A stretch of 35,159 bases of DNA from an uncultured Bacillota bacterium (GCA_949290475.1 CASESB010000032.1:1-35159); one strand, 5' to 3'; shown: positions 22,066 to 30,746, counted from the stretch's first letter. Notes: generated by a model from the letters alone, not told the origin. Program-made: numbers and translations.

Positions 22066-23147
22066 GCAGATTTTTAAACGACAGATTCAGCAGCCTGAAG
22101 CCATATACTCCCGGCGAGCAGCCGAAGAGCACGCAGAAGCTCATAAAACTGAACACCAACGAAAATCCGTACGAGCCGGCACCCGGCGTGATGAAGGTCA
22201 TAAGCGATGCCGAGCTCAGAAAGCTGAAGCTCTATTCCGAGCCGGACGCATCGCTGCTGACGGAAGCGATCGCCGGCTTTTACGGGCTGAAAAATGAACA
22301 GGTGATAGCGGGAAACGGTTCGGATGAGATCCTGGCCTTCATATTCATGGCCTTCCAGGGGCGCGGAGGCAGGGTGCTCTATCCGGAGATCAGCTACAGC
22401 TTCTATCCCGTATACTGCGATATATTCGGGGCCGAGGGCGTGAAGGTGCCGCTGGGGGAGGATTTTTCCGTCAGACCTGAGGATTACTATGATGCAGACG
22501 GCACGATAGTGATCACGAATCCGAACGCACCGACGGGCATGGCGCTGAGCCGCAGGCAGATAGAGGATATACTGCGTCACAACCGCGATTCGCTCGTTGT
22601 CATAGACGAGGCCTATGTCGATTTCGGAGCTGAGAGTGCGGTCGGACTCATAGAGACGTACGATAATCTGCTGGTGGTGCAGACGCTTTCCAAGTCGAGG
22701 AGCCTGGCGGGAGCCAGGGTAGGCTTCGCCATGGGCAGCAGCGAACTCATAGCAGATCTGAACAGGATAAAGTTCAGCTTTAACCCGTATAACCTCGACC
22801 GGCTCGCCATACTGGCAGGCGCCGAAGCCATGAAGGACAGGGAGCATTTTGAGAAGACGAGGCGCCGGATAATGGAGACGCGAGAAGCCTTTGTGACCGA
22901 GATGGAGAAAATGGGCTTTAAGGTGCTGCCGTCGAAGGCAAATTTCGTTTTCGCATCGAGCGATCGCATCAGCGGTGAAGAATATTTCAGTCAGCTGAGA
23001 AAATATAATATCATCGTGCGTCATTTCAAGGGTGAAAAAACCGGCAACTATGTTAGAATAACCATAGGAACGCCGGAGGAAATGAAAGCTCTCACCGAGG
23101 CTACCGGCGAGATACTGTCGGGGCTGGCGGACGGGAGCCGAAGGTAA
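22062..23147 (+). CDS. hisC: Histidinol-phosphate aminotransferase
   Basis: 361 aa fold-type I PLP aminotransferase converting imidazole-acetol phosphate and glutamate to histidinol phosphate. Recognised by KLNTNENPYEPAPGV, GNGSDEILAFIF, TNPNAPTGMAL, VIDEAYVDFG, and the PLP lysine in TLSKSRSLAGARVGFA. The C-terminal NYVRITIGTPEEM holds the substrate-carboxylate arginine. AGAAGGTAAG lies upstream, and the start overlaps the hisG stop. It stops 11 bp before hisB. Full length. Confidence 0.96.
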   Translation: MSRFLNDRFSSLKPYTPGEQPKSTQKLIKLNTNENPYEPAPGVMKVISDAELRKLKLYSEPDASLLTEAIAGFYGLKNEQVIAGNGSDEILAFIFMAFQGRGGRVLYPEISYSFYPVYCDIFGAEGVKVPLGEDFSVRPEDYYDADGTIVITNPNAPTGMALSRRQIEDILRHNRDSLVVIDEAYVDFGAESAVGLIETYDNLLVVQTLSKSRSLAGARVGFAMGSSELIADLNRIKFSFNPYNLDRLAILAGAEAMKDREHFEKTRRRIMETREAFVTEMEKMGFKVLPSKANFVFASSDRISGEEYFSQLRKYNIIVRHFKGEKTGNYVRITIGTPEEMKALTEATGEILSGLADGSRR

Positions 23148-23158
23148 AGGAGATTCAC

Positions 23159-23746
23159 ATGAGGAGAAAAAAGGTCGTCAGAGATACCAGGGAAACGAAG
23201 ATCGTGCTGGCACTGGAGATAGACGGTACCGGAGCGTATGAGATGAACACGGGATGCGGCTTCCTCGATCATATGCTGGAGCTGTTCACGAGGCACGGAC
23301 GATTCGATATCGCCGTGGATTGCAACGGTGATACGGAGGTCGATTACCATCATACTGTCGAGGACATAGCTATAGCCATGGGAACGGCTTTCAGAGAAGC
23401 TCTGGGCGATAAAAGAGGAATATACAGATACGGCAGCATGCTGCTGCCGATGGACGAGGCGCTCATACTCTGCGCGCTCGACATAAGCGGCAGGGCCAGC
23501 GTGAGCTTTGATGTCGATATCCCGGCGCAGAAGGTGGGGGATTTTGACACCGAGCTGGTGAAGGAATTTATCACGGCCTTTGCCAGGGAGATGGGTCTGA
23601 CCATACATATCAGGATGCTGGCGGGAGAAAATTCCCATCACATCATAGAAGCTGTTTTCAAGGGAATGGGGCGCGCGCTGAGACAGGCCTGCGCCATAGA
23701 AGAGGAATACGCCGACGAGATACCGTCGACAAAAGGAGTTTTGTGA
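23159..23746 (+). CDS. hisB: Imidazoleglycerol-phosphate dehydratase
   Basis: 195 aa, the monofunctional dehydratase; there is no fused histidinol-phosphatase domain, so that step needs another protein. Two internal metal-binding repeats are visible: GFLDHMLELFTRHGR with DYHHTVEDIAIAMG, and the later HIRMLAGENSHHIIEAVFKG. The N-terminal ETKIVLALEIDGTG and C-terminal STKGVL are typical. AAAGGAG precedes ATG 23159. The TGA stop shares its A with the hisH start (TGATG). Confidence 0.96.
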   Translation: MRRKKVVRDTRETKIVLALEIDGTGAYEMNTGCGFLDHMLELFTRHGRFDIAVDCNGDTEVDYHHTVEDIAIAMGTAFREALGDKRGIYRYGSMLLPMDEALILCALDISGRASVSFDVDIPAQKVGDFDTELVKEFITAFAREMGLTIHIRMLAGENSHHIIEAVFKGMGRALRQACAIEEEYADEIPSTKGVL

Positions 23747-24366
23747 TGATAGCCATAATTGATTACGGAGTGGGAAATCTGTTCTCGTTGACGGCTTCGC
23801 TGAAATACCTGGGGGCAGAGACGAAGGTGACGGGCAGGAAAGAGGACATAAAAGCTGCGGACAGGATAATACTTCCCGGCGTCGGCGCTTTCGAGGACGC
23901 CATAGCAAAGCTGAGGGCAACGGGGCTGGTCGATACGATAATAGAGGAGACGGCGAAGGGAAAGCCGCTGCTCGGCATCTGTCTGGGGATGCAGCTTCTG
24001 TTCCGGGAAAGCCATGAGTATGGCGTACATGAAGGACTGGGGCTCATAGACGGCCAGGTGGCTTCCATAGAAGAAGAGCTGACGGCACAGGGCATAGACG
24101 GTCTCAAGGTGCCGCACATAGGCTGGAATCCTCTGCGCTTTGATGAGGACGAGCCGCTGTTCAAATACATAAAACAGGGCGACTGCGTTTACTACGTGCA
24201 CAGCTTCTACGGCAGAGACTGCGAACAGAGCCTCATAGCGGATTCCATGTACGGGATCAGGATAACGGGTGCGGTGAGGAACGGCACGGTGTACGGCACG
24301 CAGTTCCATCCGGAAAAGAGCGGCGAGGTAGGACTGAACATACTGAGAGCGTTTATGGAGGTATAG
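23746..24366 (+). CDS. hisH: Imidazole glycerol phosphate synthase, glutamine amidotransferase subunit
   Basis: 206 aa class I glutaminase that passes ammonia to HisF. The triad is visible: nucleophile Cys in GICLGMQLLF, and His/Glu in QFHPEKSGEVG. The N-terminal IAIIDYGVGNL and VYYVHSFYG are typical. The start at ATG 23746 (AAAAGGAG 8 bp upstream, TGATG junction with hisB) fits the family N-terminus MIAIIDYG; a GTG one codon upstream is possible. It ends 7 bp before hisA. Confidence 0.96.
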   Translation: MIAIIDYGVGNLFSLTASLKYLGAETKVTGRKEDIKAADRIILPGVGAFEDAIAKLRATGLVDTIIEETAKGKPLLGICLGMQLLFRESHEYGVHEGLGLIDGQVASIEEELTAQGIDGLKVPHIGWNPLRFDEDEPLFKYIKQGDCVYYVHSFYGRDCEQSLIADSMYGIRITGAVRNGTVYGTQFHPEKSGEVGLNILRAFMEV

Positions 24367-24373
24367 CGGACAG

Positions 24374-25084
24374 ATGAAGATTTTTCCGGCGATAGATTTG
24401 AGAGACGGCAAGGCCGTGAGGCTTTTTCAGGGCGACTACGAACAGATGACGGTATACAGCGAGGATCCGGTGGCGGTGGCGGCGTCCTTCAGGGAGCAGG
24501 GCGCTGAGAACCTGCATGTCGTAGATCTCGACGGAGCGAAGGACGGGAAGCTGGTGAATTACGACACCATAAAGGAGATCGTGGACGGAGTTCGCATGTT
24601 TGTCGAGGTCGGAGGCGGCATCAGAGACGAGGAGAAGATACGCCAGTACCTGGAGATCGGCGTAGGCCGTGTCATACTGGGAACTGTAGCTGTCAGAGAT
24701 CCGGAATTCCTGGAGACCATGGTGAGGAAGTACGGAGAAAGGATAGCCGTCGGCGTCGATGCGCGCGACGGATACGTGGCGGTCAACGGCTGGAAGGAGA
24801 TCACCGACAGGGAGAGCTTCGAGTTTTGCAGATACCTGAAGGATATAGGCGTCAGGACCGTAATATATACCGATATATCGAGAGACGGCAGCCTTGAAGG
24901 CACCAACATGGAGGCCTACAGGAGGCTGCGGGAAATAGAAGGCCTGGAGATAGTGGCGTCAGGCGGCATCAGCTTTGAGCAGGAGATATCGCAGCTAAAG
25001 GATATCGTGTCGGCGGCCATACTGGGAAAGGCTATATACAGCGGCAGGCTCGATCTCAGAAGAGCGGTGGAGCTGGCCAGATAG
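24374..25084 (+). CDS. hisA: ProFAR isomerase
   Basis: 236 aa (beta/alpha)8 barrel that opens the ribose ring of ProFAR to PRFAR. Segments MKIFPAIDLRDGKAVRLFQGDY (N-terminal phosphate half-barrel with the catalytic Asp), LHVVDLDGAKDG, VEVGGGIRDEEKI, and in the second half YTDISRDGSLEGTN and EIVASGGIS give both phosphate sites and the second catalytic Asp. A weak ribosome site lies in the short hisH-hisA gap, suggesting translational coupling. Full length. Confidence 0.96.
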   Translation: MKIFPAIDLRDGKAVRLFQGDYEQMTVYSEDPVAVAASFREQGAENLHVVDLDGAKDGKLVNYDTIKEIVDGVRMFVEVGGGIRDEEKIRQYLEIGVGRVILGTVAVRDPEFLETMVRKYGERIAVGVDARDGYVAVNGWKEITDRESFEFCRYLKDIGVRTVIYTDISRDGSLEGTNMEAYRRLREIEGLEIVASGGISFEQEISQLKDIVSAAILGKAIYSGRLDLRRAVELAR

Positions 25085-25092
25085 GAGGCGCA

Positions 25093-25848
25093 ATGATTAC
25101 TAAGAGGATCATACCGTGTCTGGATGTCAGAAACGGAAGAGTGGTGAAGGGCAGGAATTTTGAAGGCATAAGGGACGTGTCGGATCCCGTGGAGATGGCA
25201 AGGTTCTACAATCGCGAGGGCGCCGATGAGCTGGTGTTTTATGACATCACCGCCAGCGTCGAGGAGCGCGGGCTGTTCACGGATATATTGAAGAAGGTGG
25301 CTTCGGAGATATTCATACCGCTGACGGTGGGTGGAGGCATCAATACGCTGGACGACTTCGACCGAGTGCTGAAGTGCGGAGCCGATAAGGTGAGCGTCAA
25401 CAGCGGCGCGATAAAGGATCCGGGGATAATAGAGAAGGCGGCCAAGAAGTACGGAGATCAGTGCGTCGTGCTGAGCATGGACATAAAGCGTGTCGACGGC
25501 GGCTTCAGGCTGTTCTCCAAGGGAGGACGCGAGGATACGGGCATAGACGCGCTGCAGTGGGCCGTCGACGGCGTCAACAGCGGCGCCGGAGAGCTCGTGG
25601 TCAACAGCATAGATACGGACGGCGTCAAGGGAGGATTTGACCTGGAAATGCTCGATGAGATCGCAGCCAGGGTCAACGTGCCGATAATCGCCTCCGGCGG
25701 CGCCGGGAAGATGGAGGATTTCTCCGAGCTCTTTAAGCACGAGGGCATAGACGCCGGTCTGGCGGCCAGCATATTTCATTACAAGGAGATCAGGATAGCG
25801 GATCTCAAGCGATACCTGAGAGAACAGGGAGTGGAGGTAAGACTTTAA
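25093..25848 (+). CDS. hisF: Imidazole glycerol phosphate synthase cyclase subunit
   Basis: 251 aa barrel paralogous to HisA. It forms IGP and AICAR from PRFAR with ammonia from HisH. MITKRIIPCLDVRNGRVVKG carries the first catalytic Asp. ADELVFYDITAS, LTVGGGINTLDDF, SVNSGAIKDP, NSIDTDGVKGGFDLEML (second catalytic Asp) and IIASGGAGKMEDF follow in order. GGAGG lies 5 bp before ATG 25093. Stop and next start are adjacent. Confidence 0.97.
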   Translation: MITKRIIPCLDVRNGRVVKGRNFEGIRDVSDPVEMARFYNREGADELVFYDITASVEERGLFTDILKKVASEIFIPLTVGGGINTLDDFDRVLKCGADKVSVNSGAIKDPGIIEKAAKKYGDQCVVLSMDIKRVDGGFRLFSKGGREDTGIDALQWAVDGVNSGAGELVVNSIDTDGVKGGFDLEMLDEIAARVNVPIIASGGAGKMEDFSELFKHEGIDAGLAASIFHYKEIRIADLKRYLREQGVEVRL

Positions 25849-25849
25849 T

Positions 25850-26494
25850 ATGGATATAGATAAGCTCAGATTTGATGAAAAGGGCCTGATACCGGCTGTC
25901 GTACAGGATTATTATACGAAGCAGGTGCTGACGGTGGCATATATGAACAGAGAAGCGCTGGAGATAACGATCAGAGAGGGGCAGACATGCTTTTTCAGCA
26001 GGAGCAGACAGGAACTGTGGCGCAAGGGCGAAACGAGCGGCAACACGCAGAAGGTCGTTTCTATAACATCGGACTGCGATCGCGACGCTCTCGTCATAGA
26101 GGTGATAAAGAAAGGTCCGGCCTGCCATACGGGAGCCGAAAGCTGCTTCTTCAATACGGAATATGTGGCCGCTGACGAGACGCCGTTTTCATATGAAGGC
26201 CTATACGAGATGATAGAGGGCAGGAAGACGGAACCGAAGGAAGGCAGCTATACGACGTACCTCTTTGACAAGGGTATGGACAAGATCCTCAAGAAGGTGG
26301 GCGAGGAATGTACCGAGGTCATCATAGCCGGAGCCAAGAAGGACAGGGAAGAGACCGTGTATGAGATCGCGGATCTGGCATATCACGTGATGGTGATGAT
26401 GGTGGAGCAGGGTATCGAGCTCAAGGACGTTACGGCGGAGCTGGCCAAGAGACACGTGATCGACCACAAGGTCAAGCAGGAGAGAATGAAATAA
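25850..26494 (+). CDS. hisIE: Bifunctional phosphoribosyl-AMP cyclohydrolase / phosphoribosyl-ATP pyrophosphatase
   Basis: 214 aa fusion of HisI (about residues 1-110) and HisE (about 115-214), steps 2 and 3 of the pathway. The HisI part shows VLTVAYMNREALEITIREG, TCFFSRSRQELWRKGETSGN and the zinc-binding CDRDALVIEV and GPACHTG. The HisE part shows YLFDKGMDKILKKVGEECTE and the MazG-like metal site in DREETVYEIADLAYHVMVMM. GGAGG lies 12 bp before the ATG. It is the last his gene; no terminator is seen before the pyrH leader, so read-through is possible. Confidence 0.96.
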   Translation: MDIDKLRFDEKGLIPAVVQDYYTKQVLTVAYMNREALEITIREGQTCFFSRSRQELWRKGETSGNTQKVVSITSDCDRDALVIEVIKKGPACHTGAESCFFNTEYVAADETPFSYEGLYEMIEGRKTEPKEGSYTTYLFDKGMDKILKKVGEECTEVIIAGAKKDREETVYEIADLAYHVMVMMVEQGIELKDVTAELAKRHVIDHKVKQERMK

Positions 26495-26525
26495 AAGCAA
26501 GGTGACATATCGGCTTGAGGTATGG

Positions 26526-26640
26526 TATAATGAAAGCACTATTGAACTGCAGCGTTGCTGCAATGAGGCTTTCATTGAAACATGCTTCGACAAGCTCGCA
26601 TGTTATAATAAAAGCACTATGGGATTGCAGCGTTGCTGCA
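26526..26640 (+). repeat. Tandem promoter-hairpin module before pyrH
   Basis: A 37-bp unit occurs twice (26526-26562 and 26604-26640, period 78). Each starts with TATAAT, continues AAAGCACTAT and ends with the perfect hairpin TGCAGC-GTT-GCTGCA. The first copy has GTGACA 18 bp upstream (26502-26507), giving a usable promoter; the second lacks a clear -35. The first unit is further enclosed by AATGAAAGC/GCTTTCATT (26529-26576). A second hairpin, AACATGC/GCATGTT, lies between the units. The result is a chain of three hairpins in the pyrH leader or two stacked promoters. Confidence 0.65.
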
Positions 26641-26677
26641 TGCTTCTGCAATGAAAACAAATATTAAGGAGTCAATT

Positions 26678-27382
26678 ATGGAGCCAAAATATAAGCGGGT
26701 GCTGCTGAAGATCAGCGGGGAAGCTCTGGCCGGTGACGAACATTTCGGACTCAACGAGGAGATGCTCAAGAAGGTAGCTCTGCAGATCAAGGAAGTGACC
26801 GAGATGGGCGTTGAGGTGGCCGTAGTCGTAGGCGGCGGCAACTTCTGGAGAGGAAGGACCGGTAAGAGCATGGACAGAGCTACGGCAGACTACATGGGGA
26901 TGCTGGCAACGGTGATAAACGCCATGGCGCTTCAGGATTCATTTGAAGCGGAGGGCATACCTACCAGAGTCCAGTCCGCTATCGAGATGAGAGAGGTGGC
27001 GGAGCCGTACGTGAGACGAAAGGCCATGAGCCATCTGGAGCACGGCAAGGTCGTGATATTCGGCGCCGGAACCGGTAATCCGTTCTTTTCCACGGATACC
27101 ACGGCAGCCCTGAGAGCGGCGGAGATAGACGCGGAGGTCATACTGCTGGCCAAGAAGGTAGACGCCGTATATTCGGACGATCCGGAGCAGAATCCGAACG
27201 CCATCAGATACGAGGAGCTCACACACAGAGAGGTGCTGGAGAAGGATCTCAAGGTCATGGATTCCACGGCGGCATCGCTCTGCAGAGATAATAATATAGC
27301 CATACACGTATTCGCGCTCGCGGATGAAGGCAACGTGATGAAGGCGGTTTGCGGAGAGAAGATCGGAACCATAATCAGATAA
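26678..27382 (+). CDS. pyrH: UMP kinase
   Basis: 234 aa amino-acid-kinase-fold enzyme phosphorylating UMP to UDP. The N-terminal [28 protein letters not shown], the UMP-binding [19 protein letters not shown], and [17 protein letters not shown] are all family hallmarks. ATG 26678 has AAGGAG upstream; the in-frame TTG at 26633 lies inside the hairpin module and is rejected. It begins the conserved pyrH-frr-uppS-cdsA-dxr-rseP-ispG-polC block. The usual upstream partners rpsB and tsf are replaced by the his operon. Confidence 0.96.
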   Translation: MEPKYKRVLLKISGEALAGDEHFGLNEEMLKKVALQIKEVTEMGVEVAVVVGGGNFWRGRTGKSMDRATADYMGMLATVINAMALQDSFEAEGIPTRVQSAIEMREVAEPYVRRKAMSHLEHGKVVIFGAGTGNPFFSTDTTAALRAAEIDAEVILLAKKVDAVYSDDPEQNPNAIRYEELTHREVLEKDLKVMDSTAASLCRDNNIAIHVFALADEGNVMKAVCGEKIGTIIR

Positions 27383-27399
27383 CAGTTGGAGGAAGAAAA

Positions 27400-27957
27400 A
27401 TGAGTGATTTTGATATCAAGACACTGGGAGAAAAAATAGAAAAAAGTCTGCACGTGCTCAAGGAGGAGCTGGGCACGGTAAGAGCCGGACGCGCTAACGC
27501 GGCTCTCGTCGACAAGGTAATGGTAGAGTACTACGGTACGCCTACTCCGCTCAAGGCGCTGGCAAACATATCGGTGCCTGAACCGAGAACGCTGATGATA
27601 TCGCCTTTTGACCCGAAGAGCATACCGGAGATAGAGAAGGCCATCAATGCGGCCAATATCGGTATCACGCCGGCAAACGACGGCAAGGTTATCAGGCTCC
27701 AGATCCCTCAGGTGACTGAGGAACGAAGAAAGGAACTGAACAAGACGGTCAAGAAGATGGGCGAGGATACGAAGATCGCCGTAAGGAACCTCAGAAGAGA
27801 CGCCAACGAGAAAGTGAAGAAGATGGAAAAGAACGGCGACTTTACCGAGGACGACGCCAAGGATACGCTGGAGGAAATCCAGAAGACGGTGGACAAGGCC
27901 GTGAAGGACATAGACCAGATCGTAGCCGATAAGGAAAAGGAGATCATGGAAGTTTAG
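27400..27957 (+). CDS. frr: Ribosome recycling factor
   Basis: 185 aa, standard length. It acts with EF-G to split post-termination ribosomes. LKEELGTVRAGRANAALVDKV, VEYYGTPTPLKALANISVPEPR and IGITPANDGKVIRLQIPQVTEERR are diagnostic. The long helices are rich in Lys and Glu. The start at 27400 has TTGGAGGAAG upstream, 17 bp after pyrH; an in-frame upstream extension overlaps pyrH and is not used. Confidence 0.96.
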   Translation: MSDFDIKTLGEKIEKSLHVLKEELGTVRAGRANAALVDKVMVEYYGTPTPLKALANISVPEPRTLMISPFDPKSIPEIEKAINAANIGITPANDGKVIRLQIPQVTEERRKELNKTVKKMGEDTKIAVRNLRRDANEKVKKMEKNGDFTEDDAKDTLEEIQKTVDKAVKDIDQIVADKEKEIMEV

Positions 27958-27982
27958 TTCTGATGAATATGAGGAAAGACAG

Positions 27983-28010
27983 ATAGATGTGGCCCTGCGG
28001 TCACATCTAT
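27983..28010 (+). terminator. Strong hairpin after frr
   Basis: ATAGATGTGGCC / GGTCACATCTAT pair over 12 bp (one G-U) around CTGC. Only a weak T-rich tail follows (TTTG), so termination is probably partial. The hairpin would bury the ATG at 27987, an alternative start of uppS. Confidence 0.55.
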
Positions 28011-28031
28011 TTGCGAGATACAGGTTTTGAT

Positions 28032-28754
28032 ATGCTTGATAAAGAGAGAATGCCCGTACACGTGGCCATAATCATGGACGGTAACGGACGATGGGCGAAG
28101 GAGAGAGGCCTGCCGCGGCTGGCGGGGCATAATGCGGGAATGAAGGCCATGAAGAAGATCGTGGATCATTCCGATAAGCTGGGCATAAAATACCTCACGG
28201 TGTACGCTTTTTCCACGGAAAACTGGAAGCGCTCCATAGCGGAGGTATCCGGTATATTCAAGCTGCTGGTGACGTACGTCAACAGCGATCTGAAGGAGCT
28301 GGTGGAAAACAACGTCAGAGTCAGGGTGCTGGGAGACTACAGCGCTCTGCCCAAGGATGCCGTGAAGAGCCTGGAGAGGACGCTCAGAGATACGCATGAC
28401 AATACGGGGCTGCAGTTCAACATAGCGTTGAATTACGGCGGACGTGACGAAATACGCAGGGCGGTCGTCGCCATAGGCGAGAGGATCGCGGAGGGAACGC
28501 TGTCGCCGGAAGATATCACGGACGAGGTTATCGCCCGCGAGCTGTATACGGGCAGCCTGCACGCCGATGTGCCTGACCCGGAGCTGATAATCAGGACGAG
28601 CGGCGAGCTCAGGCTTTCCAATTTCCTGCTGTGGCAGAGCGCCTACAGCGAGCTGGTATTCCCGGACGTGCTCTGGCCGGATTTTACGCCGGAGGAATAC
28701 GAGAAGGCTATCGCTGATTATCAGAGCAGAGATCGAAGATTCGGAGGCAGATGA
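28032..28754 (+). CDS. uppS: Undecaprenyl diphosphate synthase (isoprenyl transferase)
   Basis: 240 aa from ATG 28032 (255 aa if ATG 27987 is used). It condenses isopentenyl diphosphate onto farnesyl diphosphate to make the C55 lipid carrier for cell-wall synthesis. Conserved blocks are HVAIIMDGNGRWAKERGLPR (catalytic Asp), YLTVYAFSTENWKR, FNIALNYGGRDEI and PELIIRTSGELRLSNFLLWQ. The upstream ATG has a better ribosome site (GAGGAAAG) but sits inside a 12-bp hairpin and adds an atypical 15 residues. ATG 28032 has only CAGG. The start is therefore uncertain. It overlaps cdsA or ends 2 bp before it, depending on the cdsA start. Confidence 0.93.
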   Translation: MLDKERMPVHVAIIMDGNGRWAKERGLPRLAGHNAGMKAMKKIVDHSDKLGIKYLTVYAFSTENWKRSIAEVSGIFKLLVTYVNSDLKELVENNVRVRVLGDYSALPKDAVKSLERTLRDTHDNTGLQFNIALNYGGRDEIRRAVVAIGERIAEGTLSPEDITDEVIARELYTGSLHADVPDPELIIRTSGELRLSNFLLWQSAYSELVFPDVLWPDFTPEEYEKAIADYQSRDRRFGGR

Positions 28755-28756
28755 AT

Positions 28757-29548
28757 ATGAAAACGAGAGTACTTTCGGGGCTGATAATGCTCCCGCTGCT
28801 GGTGATACTGTATCTGGGAGGGTATGTGCTTTTTGCCGCCTGCCTTCTCATCGGCATAATGGGAGTGAGGGAATTTTACAACGGCTTCAGAGCTATGGAC
28901 GTGAAGCCGAATTTTGGTATAGCAGTCGTGGCGGCTGTGGCGCTGTATGCGGCGGAGCTTTTCGGGGGAGACCGTAAGGAATGGTATATGCTGTGGTTCT
29001 TTGGAGTCGTCCTGATCAGCCTGCTGTATCTTTTTAATATAGAGCACAGGAAGCTGGAGGACGCCATGGCTACGATCACCGGCATATTCTATGTGGTGTT
29101 TTTCTCGTTCCATGTGACGCTCGTGGAGCAGACGGAATACGGGCTCATGGTGTGGCTGATAGTCATAACGGCCTTCGGTACCGATATCATGGCGTATTTC
29201 AGCGGCTATCTGTTCGGCAAACACAAGCTCTGCCCGCACATAAGTCCTAAGAAGACGATCGAGGGCTCTGTGGGCGGCGTGATAGGCAGCGTCGTGCTCA
29301 GCGGCGTGTTCGGTTACATATTCATGCCGGAGGTGCTTGCGCACTGCCTGATCATCGGAGTGCTGGGAGGCATAGTCTCGCAGTTCGGCGATCTTACGGC
29401 GTCCATATTCAAGAGAAAGATGGGCATCAAGGATTACGGCAATCTCATACCGGGCCACGGGGGGATACTCGACAGATTCGACAGTGTCCTCTTTACGGGA
29501 CCTATGGTGTATTATTATATAGTTCTGGTGATGGGCTTCGTCGCCTGA
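28757..29548 (+). CDS. cdsA: Phosphatidate cytidylyltransferase
   Basis: 263 aa membrane enzyme making CDP-diacylglycerol from phosphatidate and CTP. It has about 7-8 hydrophobic segments and the C-terminal signature region QFGDLTASIFKRKMGIKDYG followed by IPGHGGILDRFDSVLFTGP. ATG 28757 is preferred because GGAGG lies 9 bp upstream. ATG 28751 is only 3 bp from it and overlaps the uppS stop. Confidence 0.94.
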   Translation: MKTRVLSGLIMLPLLVILYLGGYVLFAACLLIGIMGVREFYNGFRAMDVKPNFGIAVVAAVALYAAELFGGDRKEWYMLWFFGVVLISLLYLFNIEHRKLEDAMATITGIFYVVFFSFHVTLVEQTEYGLMVWLIVITAFGTDIMAYFSGYLFGKHKLCPHISPKKTIEGSVGGVIGSVVLSGVFGYIFMPEVLAHCLIIGVLGGIVSQFGDLTASIFKRKMGIKDYGNLIPGHGGILDRFDSVLFTGPMVYYYIVLVMGFVA

Positions 29549-29584
29549 CAGGTTAACGGTTAGCATTTTCAGAGGCGGATCATT

Positions 29585-30733
29585 ATGAAGAGGATTTCGA
29601 TTTTGGGGAGCACGGGATCCATAGGGACTCAGGCTCTCGATGTCATAAGGGAGCACGGCGGCGAATTTTCCGTAGCTGCGCTTTCATGCGCCCGCAACAC
29701 GGAGCTTTTGTGCAGGCAGGCAGAGGAATTCAGACCGCAGGCGATATGCGTTGCCGATGAGCGCGACGCCGCGGAGCTGGCGGACAGATTCAGAGGTACG
29801 GAGGTCTATTGCGGCGATGAAGGACTGCAGGCCATCGCTTCCATGGAGGACTGCGACATGGTGCTCAATTCCCTGATGGGAATGAAGGGCCTCAGGCCGA
29901 CCATGGCGGCTATAGAGGCCGGCAAGGATATCGCCTTTGCCAACAAGGAAACGCTTGTCGTCGGAGGACAGCTGGTGATGGAGGCCGTAAAGCAAAGGGG
30001 TGTGAAGCTGCTGCCGGTCGACAGCGAGCACAGCGCCATATTCCAGTGTCTGCAGGGCAGCGGCGGCAACGAGGTCAAACGTCTGATACTGACTGCATCC
30101 GGCGGACCGTTTCGCGGATACAGCCGCAGCATGCTGGAAAAGGTGACGCTCGATGAGGCTCTGGCGCACCCGAACTGGAGCATGGGTAAGAAGATAACCG
30201 TGGATTCGGCGACGATGATGAACAAGGGGCTGGAGGTCATAGAGGCCAGATGGCTGTTCGACATATCGCAGGAAAAGATAGATGTCGTCGTGCATCCTCA
30301 GAGCATACTTCATTCGGCCGTGGAATATATGGACGGCAGCGTCATCGGGCAGATGGGGAACCCCGATATGAGGGTGCCGATAGCCTATGCCATGTCGTAT
30401 CCTCAGAGGCTGGCGGAGCCTTCTGACGCGAAGGCGCTGGATCTTACGGCGCTGAGCGGCGGCATGACGTTTTACCCGGTGGACAGGAGCGTTTTTCGCA
30501 CTGTAGAGCTGGCATATGAGGCCTGCCGCAGAGGCGGCAGCTATCCGGTGGCGCTCAACGGAGCCAACGAGGTGCTGGTCGATATGTTCCTCAGAGGTAT
30601 GATAGGCTTTACCGATATACAGGACAATCTGGAAAGAGTGATGAATGAGCATGTGCCGGTATATGCTCTGAGCATAGAGGGGATACTGGAAGAAGACCGC
30701 AAGATAAGAGAGAAGATGAGAACTGTCATATGA
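29585..30733 (+). CDS. dxr: 1-deoxy-D-xylulose 5-phosphate reductoisomerase
   Basis: 382 aa NADPH-dependent enzyme forming MEP, the committed step of the non-mevalonate isoprenoid pathway. SILGSTGSIGTQALDVI is the NADPH-binding loop. FANKETLVVGG, LPVDSEHSAIFQCLQG (metal Asp and Glu) and NWSMGKKITVDSATMMNKGLE cover the active site. HPQSILHSAVEY follows. It precedes rseP by 13 bp and shares a pathway with ispG two genes on. Confidence 0.96.
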   Translation: MKRISILGSTGSIGTQALDVIREHGGEFSVAALSCARNTELLCRQAEEFRPQAICVADERDAAELADRFRGTEVYCGDEGLQAIASMEDCDMVLNSLMGMKGLRPTMAAIEAGKDIAFANKETLVVGGQLVMEAVKQRGVKLLPVDSEHSAIFQCLQGSGGNEVKRLILTASGGPFRGYSRSMLEKVTLDEALAHPNWSMGKKITVDSATMMNKGLEVIEARWLFDISQEKIDVVVHPQSILHSAVEYMDGSVIGQMGNPDMRVPIAYAMSYPQRLAEPSDAKALDLTALSGGMTFYPVDRSVFRTVELAYEACRRGGSYPVALNGANEVLVDMFLRGMIGFTDIQDNLERVMNEHVPVYALSIEGILEEDRKIREKMRTVI

Positions 30734-30746
30734 CGGGAGGAGATCT

